Assembly (NCBI GenBank): GCA_001801175.1
Contig: MGWZ01000023.1
Span: forward strand, 1 to 36,143
Length of the DNA stretch: 36,143 nucleotides
Direction: 5' to 3'
Source of the DNA: Gallionellales bacterium RIFCSPLOWO2_02_FULL_57_47
GTDB lineage: Bacteria; Pseudomonadota; Gammaproteobacteria; Burkholderiales; Gallionellaceae
The notes beneath the pieces are model-generated. The model was not told the origin of the DNA and did no database searches. It was given only the letters and a program-made list of their open reading frames with translations. Below, one piece after another: positions 1-9,332 of the stretch; positions within the stretch are counted from its first letter, which is position 1, and each line of letters begins with the position of its first letter. A program made the translations under genes and the position numbers.

Positions 1-52
1 CGATTCAGAGTGTCGCAGATGGACTCCTGTAAATGTCAAACTTCTACTGCCA

Positions 53-69
53 CCCCGGCATAGCCGGGG
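53..69. repeat. GC-rich hairpin upstream of tolC
   Basis: A perfect 7-bp stem (ccccggc / gccgggg) with a 3-base loop lies about 165 bp before the tolC start. It is followed by only a weak T stretch (gattt), so it could be a poor terminator for a gene left of the window or another of the window's palindromic repeats. The sequence alone does not decide. Confidence 0.35.
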
Positions 70-233
70 GATTTCCTATGTTGGGTTAAGTGCGCCCCAT
101 CGCACCCGATTGCAGCACAAAGGGCTCCAGGCAATTGAACAGACATGCGGGCGCGAACTTGTCGTTTCCGTTGAACTATTGAAAACACATTGAGTCAGTG
201 ACTGCGTCTTTCCTGCTCATGTATACTGATTTG

Positions 234-1658
234 ATGCGTACAATTTTCTGCACCCTGTTTTGTCTCTGGAGCGGCTTGCTTGCTGCCGCAGAGACTTCCG
301 ATCCGTTTGGCACCGAGGCGATGCTGCCGCTCAAGCCTGCGCTGCGCCCGGACGGCGCAGTTGGCGATCCGTGCGGCGCACAACCGCTGAATCACGCGCT
401 CAATCTTCTGGAAGTAGTCAACCTCGCGTTGTGCAACAACCCGCAAACCCGCGAAGCATGGGCGAATTCGCGCGCCCAGGCAGCGCAGGTCGGCGTGAGC
501 AAGGCGGGTTATCTGCCCGGCGCAGCCGTGAGCGCCTCCGCTGCCCGCAATTTGACGGGAAGCAATGCAGGCGAAGATCAGCGCAGCATCAGCCTGGGCA
601 TTTCCTATCTGTTATACGATTTCGGCTCGCGCTCCGCCAATCTGGAAAATGCGCGCCAGTTGCTCGTTGCCGCAAGTGCGACCCAGGACAGCAGGGTTCA
701 ATCGGTTTTTCTTGCCGCAGTGCAGGCGTTTTATCAGGTGCAGGCGACGATTGGCGCGCTGGATGCCGCGCTCGAATCGGAGCGCGCCGCGAAGGAGAGT
801 TTTGCCGCTGCCGAAGCCCGTTATAACGCCGGAAGCGCAACGCCTGCCGACAAGCTGCAGGCGCAGACCGCCTATTCCCAGGCCACGCTGAACCGCATCA
901 CCGCCGAAGGCAGCGTGAAAAACGCGCAAGGCACGCTGGCAAACATCATCGGGCTGGATGCCAACCGGAATGTGCCGTTGGCAACCGCCAATACAACGGC
1001 AATGCCGGATAATTTCGAGGGCGACATCAATTCGCTGATTGAGGAGGCGCGCCGTCGCCGCCCGGATTTGCAGGCCTCCGCCGCGCAGGTGAAGGCTGCG
1101 GAGGCCAGCGCCGACGCGGCTCGCGCAGCGGGCAGGCCATCCATCTCGCTGACCGCTTCCGCGAACCAGAACAGCATCTCCGGCATTAACCAGAACAACT
1201 CTGTGTTCGGCGTCAATCTGAGCGTGCCGCTTTTTTCCGGCTACGCCACAACCTATCGCGTGCGCGCCGCCGAAGCGCAGGCGGATGCCAGGAATGCCCA
1301 GCTTGAGCAGTTGCGTTTGCAGGTGGCGCTGGATGTCTGGACGTCCTACCAGAATCTCACCACTGCGACGCAGTCGCTGCGCTCCAGTGCCGATTTGCTG
1401 AACAGCGCTGAACAATCGGAACGCGTCGTGCTGGGCCGTTACAAGGCAGGCGTGGGCAGTATGCTGGATGTGCTGAATGCGCAAAGCGCTCTGGCCAGCG
1501 CGCGACAGCAACGCATTCAGTCCACGTTTAACTGGAACACCAGCCGCGCCGCACTGGCGCAGGCGATGGGCAGCCTGGATGCCGGTTTGCTGCAAACCTT
1601 GTCGGATGCCGGTGGCCTGCAATCCGGCAACTATCCACCGCAGAAATCCCGGAAATGA
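234..1658 (+). CDS. TolC-family outer-membrane efflux protein
   Basis: This 474-residue protein is an outer-membrane channel subunit that would form the exit duct for tripartite efflux pumps. The ORF track opens at a GTG at 198, but I choose the ATG at 234 because it gives a clean Sec signal peptide (MRTIFCTLFCLWSGLLAAAE). The rest shows the TolC pattern: two related halves rich in Ala, Gln and Leu heptads (the helical barrel), each ending in a beta-strand segment such as SISLGISYLLYDFGS and NSVFGVNLSVPLFSGY. Its length is normal for the family. Its stop overlaps the adaptor start (ATGA), so it is translationally coupled to the efflux genes downstream. It is the only outer-membrane factor here and may serve both the ABC and the RND system. 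The substrate cannot be read from sequence. Confidence 0.9.
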   Translation: MRTIFCTLFCLWSGLLAAAETSDPFGTEAMLPLKPALRPDGAVGDPCGAQPLNHALNLLEVVNLALCNNPQTREAWANSRAQAAQVGVSKAGYLPGAAVSASAARNLTGSNAGEDQRSISLGISYLLYDFGSRSANLENARQLLVAASATQDSRVQSVFLAAVQAFYQVQATIGALDAALESERAAKESFAAAEARYNAGSATPADKLQAQTAYSQATLNRITAEGSVKNAQGTLANIIGLDANRNVPLATANTTAMPDNFEGDINSLIEEARRRRPDLQASAAQVKAAEASADAARAAGRPSISLTASANQNSISGINQNNSVFGVNLSVPLFSGYATTYRVRAAEAQADARNAQLEQLRLQVALDVWTSYQNLTTATQSLRSSADLLNSAEQSERVVLGRYKAGVGSMLDVLNAQSALASARQQRIQSTFNWNTSRAALAQAMGSLDAGLLQTLSDAGGLQSGNYPPQKSRK

Positions 1659-2932
1659 AAAACCTGTTCCGTACTCAGCTTGCGTTGATCGTCGTTTCCG
1701 TTGCTGTCATCGGCGCGGGCATCGTTGCTTATTGGCAGCTCTACATGACCGCACCGCTGCAATACCGCTCGCAAACCGTGGAAAAAGGCGACATCAGCCA
1801 GACCGTCTCGGCCAACGGCACGATCAATCCGGTGACGCTGGTGAATGTGGGCACACAGGTGTCTGGCACGGTAAAGAAACTCTATGTGGACTTCAACAGC
1901 AAGGTGGATAAGGGCCAGATTCTGCTGGAACTCGATGATGCCCTGCTTTCCGCGCAACAAAAGCAGAGCATGGCCAATGTGCAGAACGCCGAAGCCTCGC
2001 TGGAACTGGCGACTGCCAATGAAGCGCGCATGCGCAGCCTGTTCGCCCAGGAATATGTCTCGCGCCAGGAGCTGGATAGCGCGGTGCAGGCGAAGAAATC
2101 CGCCGAGGCGCAATTGAAATTGGCGCAGGCGACAGTGGAAAAAGATCGCGCCAATCTCGCCTACTCGGTGATCCGTTCGCCGGTGTCGGGCGTGGTGGTC
2201 GATCGCTCGGTGGATGTTGGCCAGACCGTTGCCGCCAGTTTGCAGACCCCGACGCTGTTCAAGATCGCGCAGGATTTGTCCAAGATGCAGATCGATTCAA
2301 ATTTCGCCGAGGCGGATATCGGCGGCATCCGCGTTGGCCAGGCTGTGCGCTTTACCGTGGACGCGTTTGCGGAGCGCCGCTTTCAGGGCGAAGTCAAACA
2401 GATACGGCTAAACCCGACCACGGTATCGAACGTGGTCACCTACGACGTGGTGATCAATGTAGACAACCCCGAACAGATTTTATTGCCCGGCATGACCGCT
2501 TATGTGAACATCGCCGTGGCCGAACGCAAGGATGTATTGCTGGTCCCCAATGCCGCGCTGCGTTTCAAGCCCGCCAATGCCGAAAAGCAGAAACCTGCAG
2601 CCAATCAAGGCCCGGTGTCCAGCCAGAAGAACGACGCCCAAAAGAATAATGCGCAGAGCGGCGACCGCCCCGGCGACACATCGGGTGGCGCCAAACCCAT
2701 AGACGAAATGCGTTTGCCCGGGCACCTGCGTGACGGATTTTCCGGCAAGGTGTATGTGCTGGAAAAAGGCGTATTGAAGCCGGTCAGCGTGTCGTTCGGC
2801 ATCACCGACAACCGCAACACCGAAATCATCGGCGGAGAGCTCAAGTCGGGCGACCAGGTCGTGATCGGCGAAGCGCAAACGGCGGACAAACCGTCAGGAT
2901 CGAGCGGCAGGCCGCCGATGAGAATGTTCTGA
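1655..2932 (+). CDS. macA: MacA-type periplasmic adaptor (HlyD family)
   Basis: The membrane-fusion protein of a MacAB-type ABC efflux system links the inner-membrane MacB to TolC across the periplasm. An N-terminal membrane anchor spans about residues 5-30. The lipoyl half-motifs flank an alpha-helical hairpin (about 95-155, with the tip at FAQEYVSRQELDSA), followed by the beta-barrel (VIRSPVSGVVVDRSVDVGQ). At 425 residues it is longer than E. coli MacA (about 370). The excess is mainly a Gln/Asn/Lys/Pro-rich low-complexity insert at about residues 308-356, inside the C-terminal membrane-proximal region. It overlaps tolC upstream (ATGA) and the ATPase downstream (TGATG), so the genes form one operon. 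The family call is secure; the substrate is unknown. Confidence 0.88.
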   Translation: MKNLFRTQLALIVVSVAVIGAGIVAYWQLYMTAPLQYRSQTVEKGDISQTVSANGTINPVTLVNVGTQVSGTVKKLYVDFNSKVDKGQILLELDDALLSAQQKQSMANVQNAEASLELATANEARMRSLFAQEYVSRQELDSAVQAKKSAEAQLKLAQATVEKDRANLAYSVIRSPVSGVVVDRSVDVGQTVAASLQTPTLFKIAQDLSKMQIDSNFAEADIGGIRVGQAVRFTVDAFAERRFQGEVKQIRLNPTTVSNVVTYDVVINVDNPEQILLPGMTAYVNIAVAERKDVLLVPNAALRFKPANAEKQKPAANQGPVSSQKNDAQKNNAQSGDRPGDTSGGAKPIDEMRLPGHLRDGFSGKVYVLEKGVLKPVSVSFGITDNRNTEIIGGELKSGDQVVIGEAQTADKPSGSSGRPPMRMF

Positions 2933-3696
2933 TGGGAACCATGGGCGACCCGGTTATCCGCATCGAAGGCCTGCACAAGTCCTATGAAACATCTGCCGGG
3001 CCATTTCCTGCATTGAAGAATGTCAGCCTCGACATCGCTGCCGGCGAGTTCGTCGCGATCATGGGCCCGTCCGGTTCCGGCAAATCCACCTTCATGAATC
3101 TCCTCGGTTGCCTCGACAAACCCAGTGCCGGGCGTTACGTACTGGATGGCCGCGACGTTGCCGAACTGAGGAAGGATGAACTGGCATCATTGCGCAATCA
3201 CACCATCGGCTTCGTGTTTCAGGGCTTCAACCTGTTGCCGCGCATGACGCTGCTGGAAAACGTGGCTCTGCCGCTGATCTACAGCGGCTTGGGGCGCGAC
3301 GAGCGCCAGCTGCGCGCGCACGACCTGCTCGACAAGGTCGGGCTGGAAGGCTACGCGGGCTCCATGCCCAACAAGATTTCCGGAGGGCAACAGCAGCGCG
3401 TGGCGATTGCGCGCGCCCTGGTTAATCGCCCTCGCCTGCTGCTGGCCGACGAGCCTACCGGCAACCTGGACAGCAAGACCAGTGAAGAAATCATGTCGCT
3501 GTTCGAAGAGCTGAACCGCGAGGGCATCACCATCGTGCTGGTGACCCACGAGGCGGACATTGCGCATCACGCCAAGCGCCAGGTGAGATTCCACGATGGG
3601 CACATCGTCAGCGACCAGGCTACTATTCATCATGATCCCATTACTGGGAGCGCGGGCATCCTGCCCGCTTGCGGGCAGGATGCCCGCGCTCCATGA
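2932..3696 (+). CDS. MacB-type ABC transporter ATPase
   Basis: The nucleotide-binding subunit of a MacB/LolD-type exporter hydrolyses ATP on the cytoplasmic side. Walker A (GPSGSGKST) is at about residues 45-53, the Q-loop at FVFQGFNLLPRM, the ABC signature at SGGQQQRVAIARAL, and Walker B at LLLADEPTGNLDS followed by the H-loop VTHEAD. In E. coli MacB this domain is fused to the permease; here they are separate genes. The last residues (about AGILPACGQDARAP) are encoded by a perfect 22-bp inverted repeat, so the natural C-terminus was probably replaced or extended by a repeat insertion. The stop still overlaps the permease ATG (ATGA). Confidence 0.92.
   Translation: MGTMGDPVIRIEGLHKSYETSAGPFPALKNVSLDIAAGEFVAIMGPSGSGKSTFMNLLGCLDKPSAGRYVLDGRDVAELRKDELASLRNHTIGFVFQGFNLLPRMTLLENVALPLIYSGLGRDERQLRAHDLLDKVGLEGYAGSMPNKISGGQQQRVAIARALVNRPRLLLADEPTGNLDSKTSEEIMSLFEELNREGITIVLVTHEADIAHHAKRQVRFHDGHIVSDQATIHHDPITGSAGILPACGQDARAP
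3647..3692. repeat. 22-bp perfect palindrome forming the ATPase C-terminus
   Basis: Two perfect 22-bp arms (ggagcgcgggcatcctgccc... and its complement) are separated by only 2 bases (tt). The element lies inside the ATPase reading frame and ends one base before the permease ATG. It looks like one of the REP-like repeats scattered through environmental proteobacterial genomes. As RNA it would form a very stable hairpin between two co-transcribed genes and could affect mRNA stability or translation of the permease. Confidence 0.9.
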
Positions 3697-4913
3697 TATT
3701 CGCGATGCTCGGTGAAGCCTGGCGCGCGATGGGTGCTAACCGGCTGCGCACGATGCTCACGATGCTCGGCATGGTGATCGGCGTCGGCGCAGTGGTGCTG
3801 ATGATGGCCATCGGGCAAGGCGCGCAATATGCAATCAAACAGTCCATTGCCGCGATGGGCAGCAACCTGTTCGTGCTGCTTGCCGGACACACGCAGACGA
3901 GCGGCGCGCGTTCCGGCAGCGGCGGCGCTCATACGCTGACGGTCGGCGATGCCGATGCGATCGCCGAACTGCCCGGCGTGCAGGCCGTCGCGCCGATACA
4001 TCCCGGCAGCGCGCAAATCGTGTACGGGCCGAACAACTGGAACACCTCCATCATCGGCACCACCCCGAGCTATCTGGAAGCACGTTCATGGCCGGTGATT
4101 TCCGGGTCTGCTTTCAGCGACTCGGACGTGCGCTCGGCCACGCGCGTAGCACTGATCGGCAGGACTGCCGCGGAAAATCTGTTCGGCGATGAAGATCCGG
4201 TCGGCAAGACCTTCCGCATCCGGCAAAGCCCGTTTGTCATCCTCGGAACCTTGGCAGCCAAAGGCCAGGGCATGGATGGGCGCGACCAGGATGACACCAT
4301 CCTCATTCCGCTGACCACCGCGCAGCGACAGGTGTTCGGCAGCCAATTCCCGGGAACGGTGCGCATGATCATGGTGCAGACCGCTACCCAGGAAATCATG
4401 CCCGCAGTGGAACAATCCATGACCGAACTGCTGCGCCAGCGGCACCGGATACGCGAAGGCATGGACAACGATTTTTTCCTGCGCAATCTCACCGCCGCAG
4501 CGGACTCCGCCGCAGAAAGCACGCGCATCATGTCGCTGCTGCTTGGCGCGATCGCGTCGGTTTCGCTGCTGGTGGGCGGTATCGGTATCATGAATATCAT
4601 GCTGGTTTCGGTAACCGAGCGCACCCGCGAGATCGGCATCCGCATGGCGATCGGCGCGCGCGAACGCGACATCCTGCTGCAATTCCTGCTGGAAGCCATC
4701 ATCATATCGGTGGCCGGCTGCTTCATCGGCCTGCTGTTGGGCATCGGCGGCGCGCTGCTGGCAGAGGAAATTACCGGCACCATGGTTATCATCTCGGCCA
4801 GCTCGGTCGTCGTGGCATTCAGCGTCGCGGCGACGGTGGGCATCTTCTTCGGTTTTTATCCGGCGCTCAAAGCGGCGCAGCTTGATCCGATAGAGGCTTT
4901 GCGCTACCAGTAA
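3693..4913 (+). CDS. macB: MacB-type ABC transporter permease
   Basis: This 406-residue FtsX/MacB-type permease is the mechanotransmitting membrane subunit that pairs with the preceding ATPase. The ORF track opens at a TTG inside the palindrome (3669). I choose the ATG at 3693, which gives the usual MIFAMLGEAWRAMGANRLRT start and overlaps the upstream stop. The architecture is family-typical: TM1 (about residues 18-40), a large periplasmic MacB_PCD-like domain (about 45-270), and three C-terminal helices with the MNIMLVSVTERTREIGIRMA cytoplasmic motif. Its C-terminus, ALKAAQLDPIEALRYQ, is the classic MacB ending. A TolC-dependent role in export of a drug, lipid or peptide is inferred. Confidence 0.9.
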   Translation: MIFAMLGEAWRAMGANRLRTMLTMLGMVIGVGAVVLMMAIGQGAQYAIKQSIAAMGSNLFVLLAGHTQTSGARSGSGGAHTLTVGDADAIAELPGVQAVAPIHPGSAQIVYGPNNWNTSIIGTTPSYLEARSWPVISGSAFSDSDVRSATRVALIGRTAAENLFGDEDPVGKTFRIRQSPFVILGTLAAKGQGMDGRDQDDTILIPLTTAQRQVFGSQFPGTVRMIMVQTATQEIMPAVEQSMTELLRQRHRIREGMDNDFFLRNLTAAADSAAESTRIMSLLLGAIASVSLLVGGIGIMNIMLVSVTERTREIGIRMAIGARERDILLQFLLEAIIISVAGCFIGLLLGIGGALLAEEITGTMVIISASSVVVAFSVAATVGIFFGFYPALKAAQLDPIEALRYQ

Positions 4914-4935
4914 TTCTATCTAAACAATACAAATT

Positions 4936-4994
4936 GTAGGTCGGGCTCTGCCCGACGTGTCTTTAATTCATACGGCGGGCGCAGCCCGCCCTAC
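4936..4994. repeat. Two-hairpin dispersed repeat (gtagg...cctac)
   Basis: The element starts gtaggtcgggctctgcccga and ends cggcgggcgcagcccgccct plus ac. It holds two short hairpins around a central spacer and is bounded by gtagg/cctac. The same style recurs at 26583, 27501, 32887 and 34931. It lies between the ABC permease and the RND adaptor and could act as a processing or attenuation hairpin. Confidence 0.75.
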
Positions 4995-5052
4995 AATAAA
5001 CATACAATTGCGCATCAATAAAAAAATACAGATTCAGGAAAGGTTTTTTTAA

Positions 5053-6252
5053 ATGGAAGTCATGTCACAAACAAAACCGTTGGCGCGCGCCATGCGGCGC
5101 ACAGGGATTGCGCTGGCCGCCATTGTGCTTGTTGCGCTGGCCGTCTGGTTCTGGCGCGCCGGCAGCTCCGCAGCCAAGCCCGGGGGAACGGACGCAGTCC
5201 GGGTGATAAGCGCGGCAACGGCACAAACCGATGTATCGGTCAGGCTCACGGCCAACGGCACGGTGTCGGCGCTGCAAACCGTTGACGTGCGCCCGCAGAT
5301 CAGTGCCACAATCAAGGCGGTGCATATCAGGGAAGGGCAGTTCGTGCGCAAGGGCGACCGGATGTTCACGCTTGATGCCCGCACCGAAGACGCCAATCTC
5401 GGCAAGGCCGAAGCGCAGGTGGTCAAGGACCGCGCCGACCTGATGAATAACGAACGGAATCTGGAACGCCTGCGCGAGTTGTTCAAGCAGGAGTATATCT
5501 CGCGCGCCGAGTTTGAAACTGCGCAAAACCAGGTGGATATCTCGCGCGGCCAGCTTGCAGTCGATCTGGCTTCCCTGGAGGCAAGCCGCGTGACCCGCAG
5601 TTTCAGCGAGATCACCGCGCCGATTTCCGGGCGCACCGGCGCCGTTGCCGTCTACCCGGGAAGCCTGGTGCAGCCGAACGGTGCCGCGCTGGCGAGTATC
5701 ACGCAGATCGATCCGATCAACGTCAGCTTTACGTTGCCTGAACGCGAGCTTGCGGATTTACAGCGGGCGTTTGCCAAGGGAGAAGTGCCTGTCAGCGCGA
5801 AGCCGGATTTGCCCGGCCAGCCTGCACTCCAGGGTCGTCTGGTCTTTATCGACAATTCAGTGGATGCAGCAAGCGGCACGATTCGTCTCAAGGCGGAATT
5901 TCCCAATTCCGGCCATCGCCTCTGGCCGGGCATGTTCGTCACGGTATCATTATCGCCAAGCACATTGACAGGCGCTCTTACGGTACCGGTGCAGGCGGTG
6001 CAGACCGGGCCGGAAAATAAATTTGTTTACGTGGTCGGCAGCGACCTCAAGGCGGAATCCCGGCCGGTCACGGTGCGCCTGGTCCAGGATGGTTTCGCCG
6101 TGATCGAGGGCGTCGCACCGGGTACGCGTGTCGTCGTGGAAGGGGCGCAGAATCTCAGGCCGGGCAGCGTGGTTTCAGAAGACAGCGAACAGAGCACAGA
6201 AGACAGACAAAGCATAAACGGCGCGAAGCTCGACAGCGCGGGCAAACAATGA
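5053..6252 (+). CDS. RND efflux periplasmic adaptor (AcrA/MdtA type)
   Basis: This 399-residue membrane-fusion protein joins an RND pump to a TolC-type channel. A purine-rich ribosome site (aggaaagg) lies about 9 bases before the ATG at 5053; a second in-frame ATG is at 5062. The N-terminal anchor (GIALAAIVLVALAVWFW) is at about residues 17-33. The lipoyl halves (GTVSALQTVDVRPQISATIK and SEITAPISGRTGAVAV) surround a short helical hairpin containing LFKQEYISRAEFETAQ, and beta-barrel and membrane-proximal domains follow. The C-terminus is Ser/Glu/Gln-rich. The stop overlaps the pump start (ATGA). It resembles the MdtA subgroup; exact orthology was not tested. Confidence 0.9.
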   Translation: MEVMSQTKPLARAMRRTGIALAAIVLVALAVWFWRAGSSAAKPGGTDAVRVISAATAQTDVSVRLTANGTVSALQTVDVRPQISATIKAVHIREGQFVRKGDRMFTLDARTEDANLGKAEAQVVKDRADLMNNERNLERLRELFKQEYISRAEFETAQNQVDISRGQLAVDLASLEASRVTRSFSEITAPISGRTGAVAVYPGSLVQPNGAALASITQIDPINVSFTLPERELADLQRAFAKGEVPVSAKPDLPGQPALQGRLVFIDNSVDAASGTIRLKAEFPNSGHRLWPGMFVTVSLSPSTLTGALTVPVQAVQTGPENKFVYVVGSDLKAESRPVTVRLVQDGFAVIEGVAPGTRVVVEGAQNLRPGSVVSEDSEQSTEDRQSINGAKLDSAGKQ

Positions 6253-9200
6253 ACCTCTCCGAGCTGTGTATCCGGCGCCCGGTCATGACGGTGCTGCTGT
6301 CGGCCTCCGCAGTGGTGGCGGGCATCCTTGCCTACGGCAGCATCCCCATAGCCGCATTGCCGAGTTACGACACTCCCACGATCTCGGTCACTGCATCGCT
6401 GCCCGGCGCCAGCCCGGAAACCATGGCCTCTTCGGTAGCCACGCAACTCGAGCGCCAGTTTTCCACGATCTCCGGCCTGGCGGTAATCAGTTCGACGAGC
6501 ACGCTGGGCAATGCGTCGATCACACTGGAATTCGACCAGGACCGCAATATCGACAGCGCCGCCATCGACGTGCAGGCGGCTTTACTGCGCGCGCAACGTT
6601 CGCTGCCGACGGAAATGACCACGCCGCCTTCCTATCAAAAGATCAATCCCGCCGACGCGCCCATCATCTTTCTCTCCCTGACATCGCCCTCGATGCCGCT
6701 GTCGGATTTGAACAGCTTTGCCAGCAACCTTATTTCGCCGACGCTTTCCACCCTTCCCGGCGTGGCGCAGGTCAACATCAACGGGCAGAAAAAATATGCC
6801 GTCAGGGTGCGCGTCAGGCCGGAGTCGCTCACGGCACGGAATCTGACTGTCGACGACATCGCCAACGCGCTGCGCAGCGCCAACGCCAATTCACCGGTCG
6901 GCACGCTCGACGGCCCGCGCCAGACACTCATCATCCAGGCCAATCGCCAGCTTGGCGATGCCGCAGCCTTCGCCAACCTGATTGTGGCAACCGCTCCCGG
7001 CGGCAACCCGGTGCGGCTCTCCGATGTCGCGGTGGTCGAGGACAGCGTGGAATCAGTCAAGACGGCCAGCTGGGCCAACGGCGAACGAGCGATCACGCTT
7101 TCGGTGCAGCGCCAGCCGGGCGCCAACACCGTCGCGACGGTGGATGCGATCAAGGCGGCGATGCCCGGACTCATTGCCCAGATGCCGTCGTCCGTGCAAC
7201 TCAAGCTGCGCAACGACCGCTCGGCGTCGATCCGCAATGCGATTCACGATGTGCAGGTCACGCTGGCAATCACCGTCGCCCTGGTCGTGCTGGTGATGTT
7301 CCTGTTCCTGCGCAAGGCTTCCGCCACGTTCATACCGGCGCTGTCGCTGCCGATTTCGCTGCTGGGCACGGTGGCGCTGATGAGCGCCTTTGGCTACAGC
7401 CTTGACAACATTTCGCTGCTCGCCATTACCCTTGCGGTCGGTTTGGTCGTGGATGACGCCATCGTGGTGCTCGAAAACATCGTGCGCCATGTCGAGAAAG
7501 GCACGCCGCCGCTGCAGGCCGCGCTGCAAGGATCGAAGGAGGTGAGTTTTACGATCATTTCCATTTCAGTTTCACTGGTCGCGGTGTTCATCCCGATCTT
7601 CTTCATGCCCGGCGTGATCGGGCTGCTGTTCCATGAATTCGCTGTAGTGGTGGGGGTCGCCGTGCTGGTGTCGGCCGTGGTTTCGCTCACGCTGATCCCG
7701 ATGCTGGCCAGCCGGTATCTGGCGCAGCATGAAACCGCCCAGAATAGAACAGTAGATCGCGGCCTGAAATGGACAGCATGGTTTGAACGCGGATTCACCA
7801 GGCTACTGGAATCCTACGAACGCGCGCTCGACTGGTCATTGCAACGCAGCCGCATCGTGCTTGGCATCGCGGTCGGCACGCTGGTGGTTACCGTCGCACT
7901 GTTCATGGCATTGCCCAAGGGTTTCTTTCCCAACGAAGATGTCGGTCTGGCACTGATCACAGTGGAGGCGGTCGAGGACATTTCCTTCCCGGCCATGGCC
8001 GAATTGCTGCAGCGCACCGGTGACGTGATCCGCGCCAATCCTGCCGTTGATACGCTTATTGTCAACGCCAGCGGCAGCAACAGCGGGCGCCTGTTCATGA
8101 CTCTCAAACCGCGCAGCGAGCGTCCGCCCATCGACAGGGTGGCCGAACAGCTGCGCGGCGACGTGCGTGCCATCCCGGGCGTCAACGTCTACATCAACCC
8201 CATCCAGAACCTCAGGCTCGGCGGCCGTCTCAGCAAGAGCCGCTATCAGTACGTGATGCGCAGCGTGCGCGCCGAAGAACTGCGCACCGCGTCCGACAGC
8301 CTGATGTCACGCATGCGCGAGGAAGCGATCTTCCGCGATGTCACCAGCGACTCGCAACTGAAAGGCTTGCAGGCGCGCCTCAATATCAACCGCGACAAGG
8401 CCAACCTGCTGGGTGTGCAGATCGGCGATATCCGCTCCGCGCTCTACAGCGCTTTTGGCGAGCGCCAGGTTTCGACGATCTACACTTCCAGCGACAGCTA
8501 TCAGGTCATCATGCAGGTCGCCGCAGAAGACCGCGCCGACGAAACCGCGTTCGGAAAGATACATGTGCGCGCCAGGAACGGCACCCTGGTTTCGCTATCC
8601 AGCGTTGCAACCGTGGAACGCGAAGTCGGCCCAATCTCGATCAATCACGCGGGGCAGCTGGTGGCGGTGACGGTTTCATTCAACCTTGCCCCCGGCGCGT
8701 CACTGGGCGACGCATCCCGGCGCATCGAGCAATTCAGGCGTGAACTCAATATGCCGGTGAGCATACTCACCAGCTACGGCGGCGACGCCGCGGCATTCCA
8801 GTCCTCGCAGACCAGCCAGATGGTGCTGATCGCCGCCGCACTGCTGGTGATCTATGTGCTGCTTGGCGTGCTGTACGAGAGTTATATCCACCCGATCACG
8901 ATCCTTTCCGGGCTGCCGTCGGCTGCGGTTGGCGCGCTGGCGATGCTGTGGCTGTTCAACATGGATCTTTCGATCATCGCGATGATCGGCATCCTGATGC
9001 TGATCGGCATCGTCAAGAAGAATGCCATCATGATGATCGACTTTGCGCTTGATGCGCAGCGCAACGGCATGGCGCCGCATGAGGCGATTCGCACCGCGTG
9101 CCTGCTGCGTTTTCGCCCGATCATGATGACCACTTCGGCGGCGCTGATGGGGGCAATGCCTATCGCCATTGGCATGGGCGCGGGCGCAGAGCTGCGCCAG

Positions 9201-9332
9201 CCGCTGGGTCTCGCTGTAGTCGGGGGATTGCTGTTCTCGCAGGTGATCACGCTTTTTATCACACCGGTGATCTACCTCTATCTCGATCGTTTTTCAGGCA
9301 GCGGACCGCTGAAACTGGCAGGCGACAACTGA
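6249..9332 (+). CDS. RND multidrug efflux permease (AcrB/MdtC-like)
   Basis: This 1027-residue, 12-helix inner-membrane pump should form a trimer and export amphipathic compounds using the proton gradient. It starts with the typical MNLSELCIRRPVMTVLLSAS. The proton-relay Asp pair in TM4 is visible at residues 402-403 (LAVGLVVDDAIVVLENI), and the TM10 lysine motif is present at GILMLIGIVKKNAIMMIDFA. Two duplicated halves each carry large periplasmic loops. Full length indicates an intact pump. The N-terminal sequence style suggests the MdtB/MdtC/MuxB branch, which usually has two pump subunits; only one is present here. It is co-transcribed with its adaptor and, probably, with tolC upstream. 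Confidence 0.93.
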   Translation: MNLSELCIRRPVMTVLLSASAVVAGILAYGSIPIAALPSYDTPTISVTASLPGASPETMASSVATQLERQFSTISGLAVISSTSTLGNASITLEFDQDRNIDSAAIDVQAALLRAQRSLPTEMTTPPSYQKINPADAPIIFLSLTSPSMPLSDLNSFASNLISPTLSTLPGVAQVNINGQKKYAVRVRVRPESLTARNLTVDDIANALRSANANSPVGTLDGPRQTLIIQANRQLGDAAAFANLIVATAPGGNPVRLSDVAVVEDSVESVKTASWANGERAITLSVQRQPGANTVATVDAIKAAMPGLIAQMPSSVQLKLRNDRSASIRNAIHDVQVTLAITVALVVLVMFLFLRKASATFIPALSLPISLLGTVALMSAFGYSLDNISLLAITLAVGLVVDDAIVVLENIVRHVEKGTPPLQAALQGSKEVSFTIISISVSLVAVFIPIFFMPGVIGLLFHEFAVVVGVAVLVSAVVSLTLIPMLASRYLAQHETAQNRTVDRGLKWTAWFERGFTRLLESYERALDWSLQRSRIVLGIAVGTLVVTVALFMALPKGFFPNEDVGLALITVEAVEDISFPAMAELLQRTGDVIRANPAVDTLIVNASGSNSGRLFMTLKPRSERPPIDRVAEQLRGDVRAIPGVNVYINPIQNLRLGGRLSKSRYQYVMRSVRAEELRTASDSLMSRMREEAIFRDVTSDSQLKGLQARLNINRDKANLLGVQIGDIRSALYSAFGERQVSTIYTSSDSYQVIMQVAAEDRADETAFGKIHVRARNGTLVSLSSVATVEREVGPISINHAGQLVAVTVSFNLAPGASLGDASRRIEQFRRELNMPVSILTSYGGDAAAFQSSQTSQMVLIAAALLVIYVLLGVLYESYIHPITILSGLPSAAVGALAMLWLFNMDLSIIAMIGILMLIGIVKKNAIMMIDFALDAQRNGMAPHEAIRTACLLRFRPIMMTTSAALMGAMPIAIGMGAGAELRQPLGLAVVGGLLFSQVITLFITPVIYLYLDRFSGSGPLKLAGDN

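Noticed and set aside
612-1622. 336-codon minus-strand ORF opposite tolC
   Set aside because: Arg/Gly/Gln-rich shadow composition; the plus strand encodes a full TolC-family protein.
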